16,007 nt of DNA, from the NCBI GenBank assembly GCA_023246815.1, contig JAHFHR010000008.1:1-16007 (forward strand), read 5' to 3'. Of the stretch, positions 1 to 6,099 are shown one piece after another. A program made the position numbers and the translations under genes. This DNA comes from a bacterium. GTDB lineage: Bacteria; Patescibacteriota; Patescibacteriia; Buchananbacterales; UBA6539. Each line of letters opens with the position of its first letter. The stretch's first letter is position 1. A model generated the notes under the pieces. The model searched no databases, was not told the origin of the DNA, and saw nothing but the letters and a program-made list of their open reading frames with translations.

Positions 1-222
1 ATTGCTGCCACTACTGCAACACTTCAAGCAAAAACCATCACCGTTGCTGACCGAAACTACAGCTTACAAAAATACCACCCCGATGCGTCTAAGACAGGAT
101 ACTTAATTGAGGCGCAGCGCACGGTAGCGCTACAAAAAAACGGTGCGACCATTGTCGTGCTGCACGCGTTGAGCATGACTCAGCGTAATCAGGCGATCGA
201 AAAACTGCTCAACAGCTTATGA
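1..222 (+). CDS. C-terminal end of a D-alanyl-D-alanine carboxypeptidase (peptidase S11), partial
   Basis: The open frame runs from the window edge to a TGA and gives 73 residues. About 30 residues in, it carries ASKTGYLIEA. This matches the KTG box of S11 penicillin-binding proteins, where K-T-G-[YF] is followed by an N/I-E-A segment. A strand like IVVLHAL and a final amphipathic helix (NQAIEKLLNSL) follow, as in the end of the catalytic domain of these enzymes. Such enzymes trim the terminal D-Ala from peptidoglycan stem peptides outside the membrane. The Ser-x-x-Lys and Ser-x-Asn boxes lie upstream of the window, so activity cannot be judged. There is no C-terminal membrane anchor after the domain. 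The stop overlaps the next start (ATGA at 219-222), so the two genes are probably co-translated. The family call rests on the KTG box and its surroundings; a related beta-lactamase-fold protein is the alternative. Confidence 0.68.
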   Translation: MAATTATLQAKTITVADRNYSLQKYHPDASKTGYLIEAQRTVALQKNGATIVVLHALSMTQRNQAIEKLLNSL

Positions 223-524
223 CCGTAACCACAAAAAAATATATTGCCTATCAAACACTCCCCCGTACTGGTGTGCGCTGTTCAGTGTGCAAAAAAGGCC
301 GGCTTGAACCGGCCCAAGGAAACTTCGGTGCAATTTATAAATGTACAAATACTCAAGGCTGCCATTTTTTTGTTGACTCACGTCCTACTCGTAAAAAGTG
401 CCGCTTCGTCAGAGACGGCAAAATGTGCGGTGCCATTATTCTCGAAGGTACAAAAACAATTCCTAACCGCTGCAGTGACCGCACCTGTCCCAACCGTAAT
501 CCGCACAAACTGGTAGTCCGCTAA
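219..524 (+). CDS. Small protein with two four-Cys zinc sites, first one topoisomerase-I-like
   Basis: This is a 101-residue basic protein. Residues 21-48 hold C-x2-C ... C-x5-C (Cys21, 24, 42, 48), with G-N-F-G-x-I-Y-K-C-T-N between the pairs. That pattern resembles the C-terminal zinc fingers of bacterial topoisomerase I, in which a G-x-[FY]-x-x-C-x-[NG] stretch precedes the second Cys pair. Residues 61-90 hold a second set (Cys61, 70, 85, 90) with different spacing. No catalytic domain is present, so it is probably a nucleic-acid-binding or structural zinc protein; its function is unknown. No Shine-Dalgarno is visible. The ATG overlaps the upstream stop by 4 bases, pointing to translational coupling with the carboxypeptidase gene. 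A strong hairpin terminator follows 27 bases after the stop. The coding call is well supported by conserved Cys spacing; a functional name is not. Confidence 0.75.
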   Translation: MTVTTKKYIAYQTLPRTGVRCSVCKKGRLEPAQGNFGAIYKCTNTQGCHFFVDSRPTRKKCRFVRDGKMCGAIILEGTKTIPNRCSDRTCPNRNPHKLVVR

Positions 525-551
525 GGCCTCGCTCTCACAAACGACGACAAA

Positions 552-593
552 AAACTTAAAACCCCTCATCGGCTGACAAGGGGTTTTAAGTTT
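552..593. terminator. Bidirectional hairpin terminator between convergent genes
   Basis: There is a perfect 15-bp inverted repeat (552-566 with 579-593) around a 12-base loop. The arms contain AAAACCCCT and AGGGGTTTT, so each strand has a run of A before and T after the GC core. It lies between the + strand zinc protein and the - strand HU gene and can serve both. Confidence 0.85.
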
Positions 594-610
594 GAATTTA
601 TAATCAAGTG

Positions 611-946
611 CTATGTCGCTGAAGTTGACGCGCTCTCGCTAGCAACCGATTCAGTGTGAGCTGGGCCACCGCCCTTGAGGGCTTCTTTTAAATTCTTGCC
701 GGCCTTAAACTTTGGCACGGTCACTGATGGAATATCAATTTTCTCCGAAGGATTTCGTGGATTAACGCCAATGCGACCCTTGCGCGTGCGCGCGGAAAAT
801 GCCCCAAAGCCGGTCAATGTCACTTCACCACTCCCTTGCAGTTCTTTAGTAATAGTGGCGGTCATGGTGTCCAAGACTTCTTCAACCTCTTTTTTGGCAA
901 CACCCGTTTTTTGGCTGATGGCATCAATGAGTTCGGCTTTGTTCAT
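611..946 (-). CDS. hup: HU-family DNA-binding protein
   Basis: This is a histone-like nucleoid protein that bends DNA as a dimer. The N-terminus (MNKAELIDAISQKTGV) and the segment GEVTLTGFGAFSARTRKGR are typical HU signatures. GVNPRNPSEKIDIPS corresponds to the DNA-intercalating beta arm with its conserved Pro, and PKFKAGKNLKEAL to the closing helix. Canonical HU is about 90 residues. This one is 111, the extra length being a roughly 20-residue Ser/Ala/Thr-rich acidic tail with no recognised fold. The gene is the last one before the shared terminator. It starts 42 bases after the ymdB stop, so it may be read from the rny-ymdB transcript. Only a weak ribosome-binding site is visible. The call itself is secure; IHF would be the only near alternative, and an HU homodimer is more likely with a single gene in view. 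Confidence 0.95.
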   Translation of the reverse strand: MNKAELIDAISQKTGVAKKEVEEVLDTMTATITKELQGSGEVTLTGFGAFSARTRKGRIGVNPRNPSEKIDIPSVTVPKFKAGKNLKEALKGGGPAHTESVASESASTSAT

Positions 947-988
947 AATCTAAAAATTAACTTACTAATTTGTAACGTAATTATTCTA

Positions 989-1786
989 CTACACCTCAAC
1001 GGTTCTGTCTACTCGGGTAATGGTGGTAGCCTTTCTGGTCTGTGGATTAATGTCAATCAGTACCGCGCCCACATCAACCAGACCTTCCTCAGGAACTGTT
1101 TTCGGGATCTTGACCTCTTGAAGAAAACTCTGAATGATAGACTCTTTACCAGCTCCAATCACTGAGTCGCGAATACCCACCATGCCAACATCGGTGACAT
1201 AGGCCATGCCGCCGGGCATGACATGTGCATCAGCGGTGGGAATGTGGGTATGAGTACCCAGCACGGCCGACACCCGACCATCAAGGTAGTGTGCCAGTGC
1301 CCGCTTTTCTGAGGTTACTTCGGCGTGAAAATCAACAATAATCGCGGCGAGAGTATCTTGGTTAAACTGCCCTAAAATCAAGTCAATTTCTTTAAATGGG
1401 TTGCGAAAATTGCCATCGGCGACAAATACTTGACCGACAAGATTAACAATCAACACCGTTCGTGAACCAACAGAAATGGTCTGATAGCCACGACCAGCCA
1501 CTGCTCCAATAAAGTTAGCTGGCCTAATAATCGGAACAGCTGGATCATTAAATAATTCATTGGCATCGGGTTTTTCCAGACTATGATTGCCGCCAGTGTA
1601 AAAATCAATGCCAGCTTCTTTAATCTCGGCAAATGTTTTTACGGTTACTCCCTTGCCATGGGCGAGATTCTCAATATTGGCAATGACTAAATCAGGCGCA
1701 TACTCGACGCGCAGCGCAGGAACAACTTGATTAATTGCGCGACGACCGGCTTTGCCAACGACGTCACCAATAAAAAGAATCTTCAT
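989..1786 (-). CDS. ymdB: YmdB-type metallophosphoesterase (TIGR00282 family)
   Basis: This 265-residue cytoplasmic phosphodiesterase belongs to the family of Bacillus YmdB, which hydrolyses 2',3'-cyclic nucleotides and affects biofilm and motility decisions. All expected metal-site residues can be seen: Asp8 in FIGDVVGKAGR, Glu39 and Asn40 in ANIENLAHGKG, Asn67 and His68 in GGNHS, His154 in VDFHAE, and His179 and His181 in GTHTHIPTAD. The length equals the family norm. It starts 2 bases after the rny stop. The rny-ymdB pairing is a conserved arrangement in Firmicutes and supports both calls and a joint role in RNA turnover. No oddities are seen apart from N-I-E-N replacing the usual N-A-E-N. 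Confidence 0.95.
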   Translation of the reverse strand: MKILFIGDVVGKAGRRAINQVVPALRVEYAPDLVIANIENLAHGKGVTVKTFAEIKEAGIDFYTGGNHSLEKPDANELFNDPAVPIIRPANFIGAVAGRGYQTISVGSRTVLIVNLVGQVFVADGNFRNPFKEIDLILGQFNQDTLAAIIVDFHAEVTSEKRALAHYLDGRVSAVLGTHTHIPTADAHVMPGGMAYVTDVGMVGIRDSVIGAGKESIIQSFLQEVKIPKTVPEEGLVDVGAVLIDINPQTRKATTITRVDRTVEV

Positions 1787-1788
1787 GT

Positions 1789-3327
1789 TTAACGGGCGTA
1801 CTCAATGATGCGCGTCTCGCGAATCACGGTCACTTTAATCTCACCAGGGTATTTAAGGTTTGCTTCGATTTTTTGGGCAACATCTCGAGCGAGTTTAGTT
1901 GCTTGCAGATCATCAATTTTTTCCGGAGTGACGAAGACGCGAATCTCGCGTCCGGCAGAAATAGCATAACACTTCTCAACACCGTCAAAGGTGGTGGCCA
2001 GTTTTTCAAGCTCTTCAAGGCGCTGTACATACTGCTCATAGCTATCCTTACGTGCGCCGGGACGGGCACCAGAAATAGCATCGGCTGCCTGCACAATAAT
2101 ACACTCCAAAGTTTTTGGCTCCGCTTCATGATGGCCACGGGCAATGTAGGCGATCTCTTCCGGCACGCCAAATTTTTTCAGAATGTCATAGCCGATCTCA
2201 GGATGTGTTCCTTGCATGTCCTGATCAACGGCTTTGCCGATGTCGTGGAGCAACCCACCTTTTTTGGCAATGGACACGTCAGCACCCAACATCTGAGCAA
2301 TCAGTGATGACAAATGAGCAATCTCAATGGAATGTTGCAAAATATTTTGACCATAACTGGTACGATATTTAAGTCGGCCAATGATGGAAATCAATTTTGG
2401 ATCAAGTCCGGTGATACCAAGCTCATACACCGCGGCTTCGCCAGCTTCGCGCATCTCTTGTGCCAGTTGCTGTTTAGCGCTTTCAATCGCCTCTTCGATA
2501 CGGGCAGGATGAATACGTCCGTCGGAAATTAAAATATCAAGCGCGCGCTTCGCAACATGACGACGAATTGGTGAAAAGCCAGAGATGGTGATGGCATTAG
2601 GGGTATCGTCAACAATGATCTCAACACCAGTCAAACGCTCAATGGTTTTAATGTTGCGACCTTCGCGACCAATGATGCGGCCCTTCATTTCATCAGACGG
2701 AATATCAATCACCGTAGTGGCATTTTCTGAAGAATGATTAACGGCGCAGCGCTGGACCGCCAGCGTCAACAGCTCACGAGCTTTCTTATCAAGCTCAACT
2801 TGGGACTGTTCAGTCAGCTTACGCATACGTGAAAGCAAATCTTCTTGCGACTGTTGCTCAACATTGGTCATGAGCATCTGCTGGGCTTCATCTTTAGTCA
2901 ACTTGGCAACCTGCTCCAACTTAACCATTTGCTCACCTTTGATACTATCAACTTCTTTTCGCAGGTTTTCAATGCGCGTTGCTTTGTCAACCAGCTCTTG
3001 TTTTTTTGTTTCAAGTTCTATCAACTTTTGATCAAACATCGTCTCCCGACCTTCCAGTCGTTTTTGTGAGCGAGACAATTCAGCCTGACGCTCTTTTTCC
3101 TCAACCTTAACTTCCTCAATAATCTTCAAGGCTTTGTCATTAGCCTCAAGTAAAATTTCTTTTTGTTTTGCCTTCGCGTCGTTGAGCAGTGCCTCTACTT
3201 GGGTCTCAACGGTGTCCTTCTTTCTGACTGCCCACATCTTGCGAAGTTGGTAACCAAAAAGCGCACCGCCGCCAATGCCGAGTATCAGTGCTCCAATAAT
3301 AAATAAAATCTCCATATCGATCATCAT
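1789..3327 (-). CDS. rny: Ribonuclease Y, membrane-anchored endoribonuclease
   Basis: RNase Y starts bulk mRNA decay from the inner face of the membrane. Domains in order (numbered from the ATG at 3327): a membrane helix at about residues 7-25 (ILFIIGALILGIGGGALFGY), a long charged coiled coil at about 35-190, a KH RNA-binding domain with its G-R-E-G loop at 220-223, and an HD domain with His332 (LQHS), the His-Asp pair 361-362 (LLHDIGKA), a His pair near 399-400 and Asp416. The C-terminal end, with IKVTVIRETR, is the family signature. Length (512 aa) matches Bacillus RNase Y. The start is uncertain: the frame opens with GTG at 3345, ATGs occur at 3327, 3324 and 3315, and none has a Shine-Dalgarno. 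I chose the first ATG. It is probably co-transcribed with ymdB. Confidence 0.96.
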   Translation of the reverse strand: MMIDMEILFIIGALILGIGGGALFGYQLRKMWAVRKKDTVETQVEALLNDAKAKQKEILLEANDKALKIIEEVKVEEKERQAELSRSQKRLEGRETMFDQKLIELETKKQELVDKATRIENLRKEVDSIKGEQMVKLEQVAKLTKDEAQQMLMTNVEQQSQEDLLSRMRKLTEQSQVELDKKARELLTLAVQRCAVNHSSENATTVIDIPSDEMKGRIIGREGRNIKTIERLTGVEIIVDDTPNAITISGFSPIRRHVAKRALDILISDGRIHPARIEEAIESAKQQLAQEMREAGEAAVYELGITGLDPKLISIIGRLKYRTSYGQNILQHSIEIAHLSSLIAQMLGADVSIAKKGGLLHDIGKAVDQDMQGTHPEIGYDILKKFGVPEEIAYIARGHHEAEPKTLECIIVQAADAISGARPGARKDSYEQYVQRLEELEKLATTFDGVEKCYAISAGREIRVFVTPEKIDDLQATKLARDVAQKIEANLKYPGEIKVTVIRETRIIEYAR

Positions 3328-3345
3328 GAAACGATAGAGAGTCAC

Positions 3346-3590
3346 GCGATGTTGAGAAGATGATTCCCACCAAAAACAGGCGTAGGTGTTACGCGGTGAT
3401 TATACGGTTCTTTTGTGGTGAGTGAGTTTCCACAAGGGAATAAGAGTCAAAAGAGGAGAATATACTATCAAAACAGCTCTTTTCAACCAATCTCGGATCA
3501 CGGGGATCTCTCTATGCAGTTAATTAATGTAAGTATTGACAGACTACCACAAAAAAAGATTTTTGGCAAGCCTGAGCCATTTTTGGTAAT
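3346..3590. other. Gene-free stretch upstream of rny
   Basis: Apart from the promoter candidates at 3399-3404 and 3459-3486, I see no convincing gene here. The 88-codon + strand frame at 3415-3681 has no homology that I recognise, opens at a GTG without a ribosome-binding site, and runs through the terminator of the zinc-ribbon gene. The stretch is best read as the rny leader plus spacer. Confidence 0.5.
3459..3486 (-). promoter_or_regulatory. Candidate promoter for rny-ymdB(-hup)
   Basis: On the - strand TTGAAA (3481-3486) and TATATT (3459-3464) are 16 bases apart, about 130 bases upstream of the rny start. A second -10-like TATAAT lies nearer the gene at 3399-3404 but has no good -35 partner. 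Which one is used cannot be told from sequence. Confidence 0.45.
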
Positions 3591-3626
3591 AAAAAAAGGG
3601 CGAAACCAAACGGTATGGCTTCGCCC
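3590..3626 (-). terminator. Intrinsic terminator of the zinc-ribbon gene
   Basis: On the - strand the hairpin GGGCGAAGCC / GGTTTCGCCC (3617-3626 with 3598-3607, one G-T pair, 9-base loop) is followed directly by a run of T. It ends the single-gene riboswitch unit about 40 bases after its stop and separates that unit from rny. Confidence 0.85.
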
Positions 3627-3666
3627 ACAAAAGAACGGTGTTGCACCAGCACCATCAAGCACAATG

Positions 3667-3864
3667 TCAATTAGACACTAAGCGGGATGCTGTCGTCGGT
3701 TTTGTAATCGACATCTGAGGCTCAGGAACCAGTTCGTCAGCCTTTAGCGGCTTACTACATGAGCTCACTGGGCACTGTTCGTTATTCCGAACAAACTCGA
3801 CGTAGATTGACGTCCCACAATACGGGCACATTGCCGTTTCTCCAGCTTCGTTTTTTCTTGACAT
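3667..3864 (-). CDS. 65-residue zinc-ribbon protein under SAM riboswitch control
   Basis: This is a small protein with Cys13-x2-Cys16 (M-C-P-Y-C-G-T) and Cys31-x4-Cys36, a single zinc ribbon at residues 12-40. It is followed by a Pro/Thr/Ser-rich tail of about 25 residues with no visible fold. The start is fixed by a strong AGGAGG at 3872-3877, seven bases before the ATG at 3862-3864. The longer upstream frame (to 4014) would read through the riboswitch and terminator and is rejected. The gene is alone between its own promoter and terminator. I do not recognise a function. The SAM-sensing leader suggests a tie to methionine/SAM supply or methylation, but no methionine enzyme is nearby. It might be a regulator, a zinc chaperone-like adaptor or a partner of a methyl-transfer enzyme; these are guesses only. 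Existence as a gene is well supported by ribosome-binding site, promoter, riboswitch and terminator together. Confidence 0.8.
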   Translation of the reverse strand: MSRKNEAGETAMCPYCGTSIYVEFVRNNEQCPVSSCSKPLKADELVPEPQMSITKPTTASRLVSN

Positions 3865-3906
3865 CGTAGTTCCTCCTATTGTTTTCCATGTTGTTTTCAT
3901 GAACCC

Positions 3907-3942
3907 ACAAAAGCTGACCTTGTGGGGAAGATCAGCTTTTGT
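3907..3942 (-). promoter_or_regulatory. Second leader hairpin before the zinc-ribbon gene
   Basis: A perfect 11-bp stem (3907-3917 with 3932-3942, ACAAAAGCTGA and its complement) carries a 14-base loop. The loop includes TCTTCCCC, which complements GGGGAAGA at the 3' edge of the SAM aptamer. There is no T run after it, so it is not a terminator. It lies about 40 bases before the start codon. Confidence 0.6.
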
Positions 3943-3950
3943 AGACAAAC

Positions 3951-3972
3951 AAAAAACTCTTCTGACGAAGAG
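3951..3972 (-). terminator. Riboswitch-linked leader terminator (attenuator)
   Basis: On the - strand CTCTTC-gtca-GAAGAG (3972-3957) is followed by TTTTTTG. It sits between the SAM aptamer and the coding start, the usual place for the terminator of a SAM-I expression platform, so SAM binding is expected to cause early termination. The stem is short (6 bp). Confidence 0.72.
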
Positions 3973-3982
3973 CATTTGTGTT

Positions 3983-4082
3983 GTTATCTTCCCCGTGTGG
4001 GTTGGAAGTAGCACCGTGTCCTGATGACTGGTTGCTGGCTATCTTTGGGCCAAGTCCCTTAGCAAATAGCACTCTTAATAAC
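3983..4082 (-). ncRNA. SAM-I (S-box) riboswitch aptamer
   Basis: Read on the - strand, the segment shows the conserved S-box core in order. P1 is GTTAT at the 5' edge pairing with ATAAC at 3983-3987. Then come AAGAG (4072-4076), AAGGGACTTGGCCC, GAT..GCC..GCAACC, and after a short P3 GGTGCTACTTCC. P4 is CTTCC (4004-4008) with GGAAG (3988-3992). These match the RF00162 consensus (AAGAG, GGGAC.GGCCC, GCAACC, GGUGC.A.UUCC) in sequence, order and spacing. The aptamer binds S-adenosylmethionine and normally turns its gene off. It lies about 20 bases after the predicted transcription start and is followed by a terminator hairpin, then by a small zinc-ribbon gene. Confidence 0.92.
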
Positions 4083-4107
4083 GTATGCAGTTTTCAATGA
4101 TAGAGCT

Positions 4108-4135
4108 AGTATAACAAATCCTAAAAAAATGTCAA
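4108..4135 (-). promoter_or_regulatory. Consensus promoter for the SAM riboswitch unit
   Basis: On the - strand TTGACA (4130-4135) and TATACT (4108-4113) are separated by 16 bases. The predicted start near 4100 is just upstream of the SAM aptamer, giving a leader of about 235 bases before the coding start. Confidence 0.85.
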
Positions 4136-4167
4136 ACTACTTACAAATCAGGATGACGCCTAGGGCG

Positions 4168-4743
4168 TCACTTAAGTATCTTATCAACCAAGCCGTACTT
4201 TCTCGCTTCTTCCGCGCTCATGAAATAATCACGATCTGAGTCGTCCTCAATTTTCTTAAGACTCTGGCCCGTATTTTTAGCCAGAATCTCATTCAATCGA
4301 TCTTTAATTTTTAAAATATGCTCGGCACGAATCTTAATGTCAGTAGCCTGACCTTCAGCGCCACCCATCACTTGATGAATCATGATTTCAGCGTTTGGCA
4401 AGGCAATACGCTTACCCTTGGCGCCCGAGGACAAAAGTGTTGCGGCCATTGAGGCGGCCATGCCAATGCAGATAGTCATGATGTCCGGCTTGACGTAGTT
4501 CATGGTGTCGTAGATAGCAAGTCCGGCAGTGACTGAACCGCCCGGAGAGTTCACGTAAATCTTAATGTCTTTTTTGGAGTCTTCACTTTCCAAAAATAAC
4601 AGCTGGGCAATCACCGTATTGGCAACGGCATCATCAATGGGTGAACCCAAAAAAATAATACGCTCTTTAAGTAATCGTGAATAAATATCGTACGCCCGCT
4701 CGCCGTACGTGGATTTTTCAATAACGGTTGGAATGAGATACAT
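4168..4743 (-). CDS. clpP: ATP-dependent Clp protease proteolytic subunit
   Basis: ClpP is a self-compartmentalised serine peptidase that forms a double heptamer and degrades proteins unfolded by ClpX/ClpA/ClpC. The triad is complete: Ser98 in GMAASMAA, His123 in IMIHQ and Asp172 in SDRDYFM. The SPGGS oxyanion-loop motif is at about 66-70. Length is 191 residues, normal for the mature core with almost no propeptide. It is the last gene of the infB-rbfA-DHH run, 20 bases after the DHH stop. clpP is more often next to tig or clpX, so this placement is less common. A 7-bp GC hairpin overlaps its stop codon (4154-4170), but without a T run it is a poor terminator. No Shine-Dalgarno is obvious. 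Confidence 0.97.
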   Translation of the reverse strand: MYLIPTVIEKSTYGERAYDIYSRLLKERIIFLGSPIDDAVANTVIAQLLFLESEDSKKDIKIYVNSPGGSVTAGLAIYDTMNYVKPDIMTICIGMAASMAATLLSSGAKGKRIALPNAEIMIHQVMGGAEGQATDIKIRAEHILKIKDRLNEILAKNTGQSLKKIEDDSDRDYFMSAEEARKYGLVDKILK

Positions 4744-4763
4744 AGTTTTAAATGACTAATTAT

Positions 4764-5732
4764 TTATACAATCTGCCAGTGGCCATCAGTATCTTTACTG
4801 ATTTTCCCAGTAATTTTGAACCCTGCTGCTTTCCGATGTCCGCCACCACCTAGTAGTGTAGCTAATTTTGAGACATCAATCAACTCGTCGTTAGTGCGAA
4901 AGCTTCCCTTCACCATCGTACCCTGCTGAATCAGTATCAATGATGCCTTAACTCCTGACAAATTATTTAAAAAATTAGAGATGCCCTCAGTTGTTTCAAT
5001 ATCCCCATTAAACTCTTTAAGATCCTCATCAGTGATTACTGTCACGGCCATGCCGAATTTAGGATTATACTGCAGTCGCTCAAGTACCCGCCCCCACAAC
5101 TTAAGGTGGGGCAACGTTTTATTTTTAACAAGCGCGTTACTCACCTGAAGTAGTGATGCCCCACGATTCATTAACCCGCCCGCCGCGGCCAGACTTTTTT
5201 CACGAGCATTGGGGTTGGTGAAACCATAGGTGTCGCCAATGATCCCCGCCAAAAGTGCGCTGGCGGTCTTTGCTGAAATCACAGCGCCAAGACTGGTCAA
5301 CATGCGATAAATCATTTCACAGGTTGACGATGCGGTATCATCAACCAAATTACAATCACCAAAACGCTGATTGCTGACGTGGTGGTCAATATTGATGATA
5401 AAAGGCGGCGGTGAGAACTGTGGCAAGAGGTCGGCTACGCCAGCATACTTGAGGTCACCAGAATCAACCAAAATAACGGTATCAAATTGTTTTTTTAAAA
5501 TAGAGTCAGCACTGGTAATCAACTCCTCAAAATTGGCCAGCCATGCCAAATTCTCCGGTGCTTGATCACGACAAAACTTGGTATGTGGTTTACCAAGTTG
5601 GGTCAACCAATCCGACAAGGCAACGATGCTACCAACCGCATCAGCGTCAGGCTGTTGATGACACACTAATAAGATATGCTGTGCCCGCTCAATGTAGTGA
5701 GCGAGTTGTTTACTGGCAAGGACAATATCCAT
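4764..5732 (-). CDS. nrnA: DHH/DHHA1 phosphoesterase (NrnA-like oligoribonuclease / pAp phosphatase)
   Basis: This is a 322-residue two-domain DHH protein. The N-terminal metal site shows His25, Asp29 and Asp31 (CHQQPDADAVGS), Asp90 (VDSGD), the D-H-H motif at 116-118, and Asp167 in GIIGDTYGF. The C-terminal DHHA1 domain ends with GGGGHRKAAGF at 295-305, the substrate-binding signature. The family degrades nano-RNAs and dephosphorylates pAp, or cleaves cyclic dinucleotides in GdpP-type relatives. Absence of PAS/GGDEF and membrane segments argues for NrnA type. The second position of the first motif is D-A-D instead of the common D-G-D. It lies 11 bases after rbfA and 20 before clpP. The infB-rbfA-DHH order is a known conserved neighbourhood, usually followed by truB, which is missing here. 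Confidence 0.9.
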   Translation of the reverse strand: MDIVLASKQLAHYIERAQHILLVCHQQPDADAVGSIVALSDWLTQLGKPHTKFCRDQAPENLAWLANFEELITSADSILKKQFDTVILVDSGDLKYAGVADLLPQFSPPPFIINIDHHVSNQRFGDCNLVDDTASSTCEMIYRMLTSLGAVISAKTASALLAGIIGDTYGFTNPNAREKSLAAAGGLMNRGASLLQVSNALVKNKTLPHLKLWGRVLERLQYNPKFGMAVTVITDEDLKEFNGDIETTEGISNFLNNLSGVKASLILIQQGTMVKGSFRTNDELIDVSKLATLLGGGGHRKAAGFKITGKISKDTDGHWQIV

Positions 5733-5743
5733 AACCAGCTATC

Positions 5744-6085
5744 TTACTCAGTCTCTTTGATGCTGTCAAGCAGCGCTTCAATGCCAGCGGCATGACGCTC
5801 GGTATCATCCACTCGAAATGATAACTTCGGTAGTGGCTTCATCGATAGGCGCTGGTAGAGCGCATACTCAAGCGAGCCCTTGCGTTTGGTGAGTCGATCA
5901 AGAATTTTTGGTGTAAAGTACGCCGGGAGCACTGAAACCCAAACCTTAGCGTGCCGCAGGTCTTTTGAAGTTTCAACGTTAGTAATAGTAACTAATGCTC
6001 CTTTAGGAAAATCAACTTCAGTGAGCAGCACCCTACTGAGTTCGTGCCAAATCAGTTCGTTAATTTGAGCAATACGATGAGACAT
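5744..6085 (-). CDS. rbfA: Ribosome-binding factor A
   Basis: RbfA is a small KH-fold protein that binds the immature 30S subunit and helps mature the 5' end of 16S rRNA. The 113-residue length is normal. Features seen include an N-terminal helix with R-I-x-Q-I-N-E-L-I-W-H-E-L, the strand segment GALVTITNVETSKDLRHAKV, typical of the family (V-T-x-V-x-x-S-x-D-L-x-x-A-x-V), and a closing LSFRVDDTERHAAGIEALLD close to the usual P-x-L-x-F-x-x-D. It begins 14 bases after the infB stop and is followed by the DHH gene, so it is surely in the infB transcript. No oddities seen. Confidence 0.95.
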   Translation of the reverse strand: MSHRIAQINELIWHELSRVLLTEVDFPKGALVTITNVETSKDLRHAKVWVSVLPAYFTPKILDRLTKRKGSLEYALYQRLSMKPLPKLSFRVDDTERHAAGIEALLDSIKETE

Positions 6086-6099
6086 AGCAAGCTACCACG

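Noticed and set aside
3415..3681. 88-codon + strand ORF
   Set aside because: GTG start without ribosome-binding site, no recognisable domain, and it reads through the terminator and into the 3' end of the zinc-ribbon gene.
3865..4014. N-terminal extension of the zinc-ribbon gene to 4014
   Set aside because: It would translate across the SAM aptamer and its terminator; the ATG at 3864 has a strong AGGAGG.
3983..4082. Reading the zinc-ribbon leader as 6S, SRP or RNase P RNA
   Set aside because: None of their signature segments are present, whereas the S-box core matches throughout.
4154..4170. Hairpin overlapping the clpP stop as a terminator
   Set aside because: A 7-bp GC stem with a 3-base loop but no T run on the - strand; read-through into the riboswitch unit remains possible.
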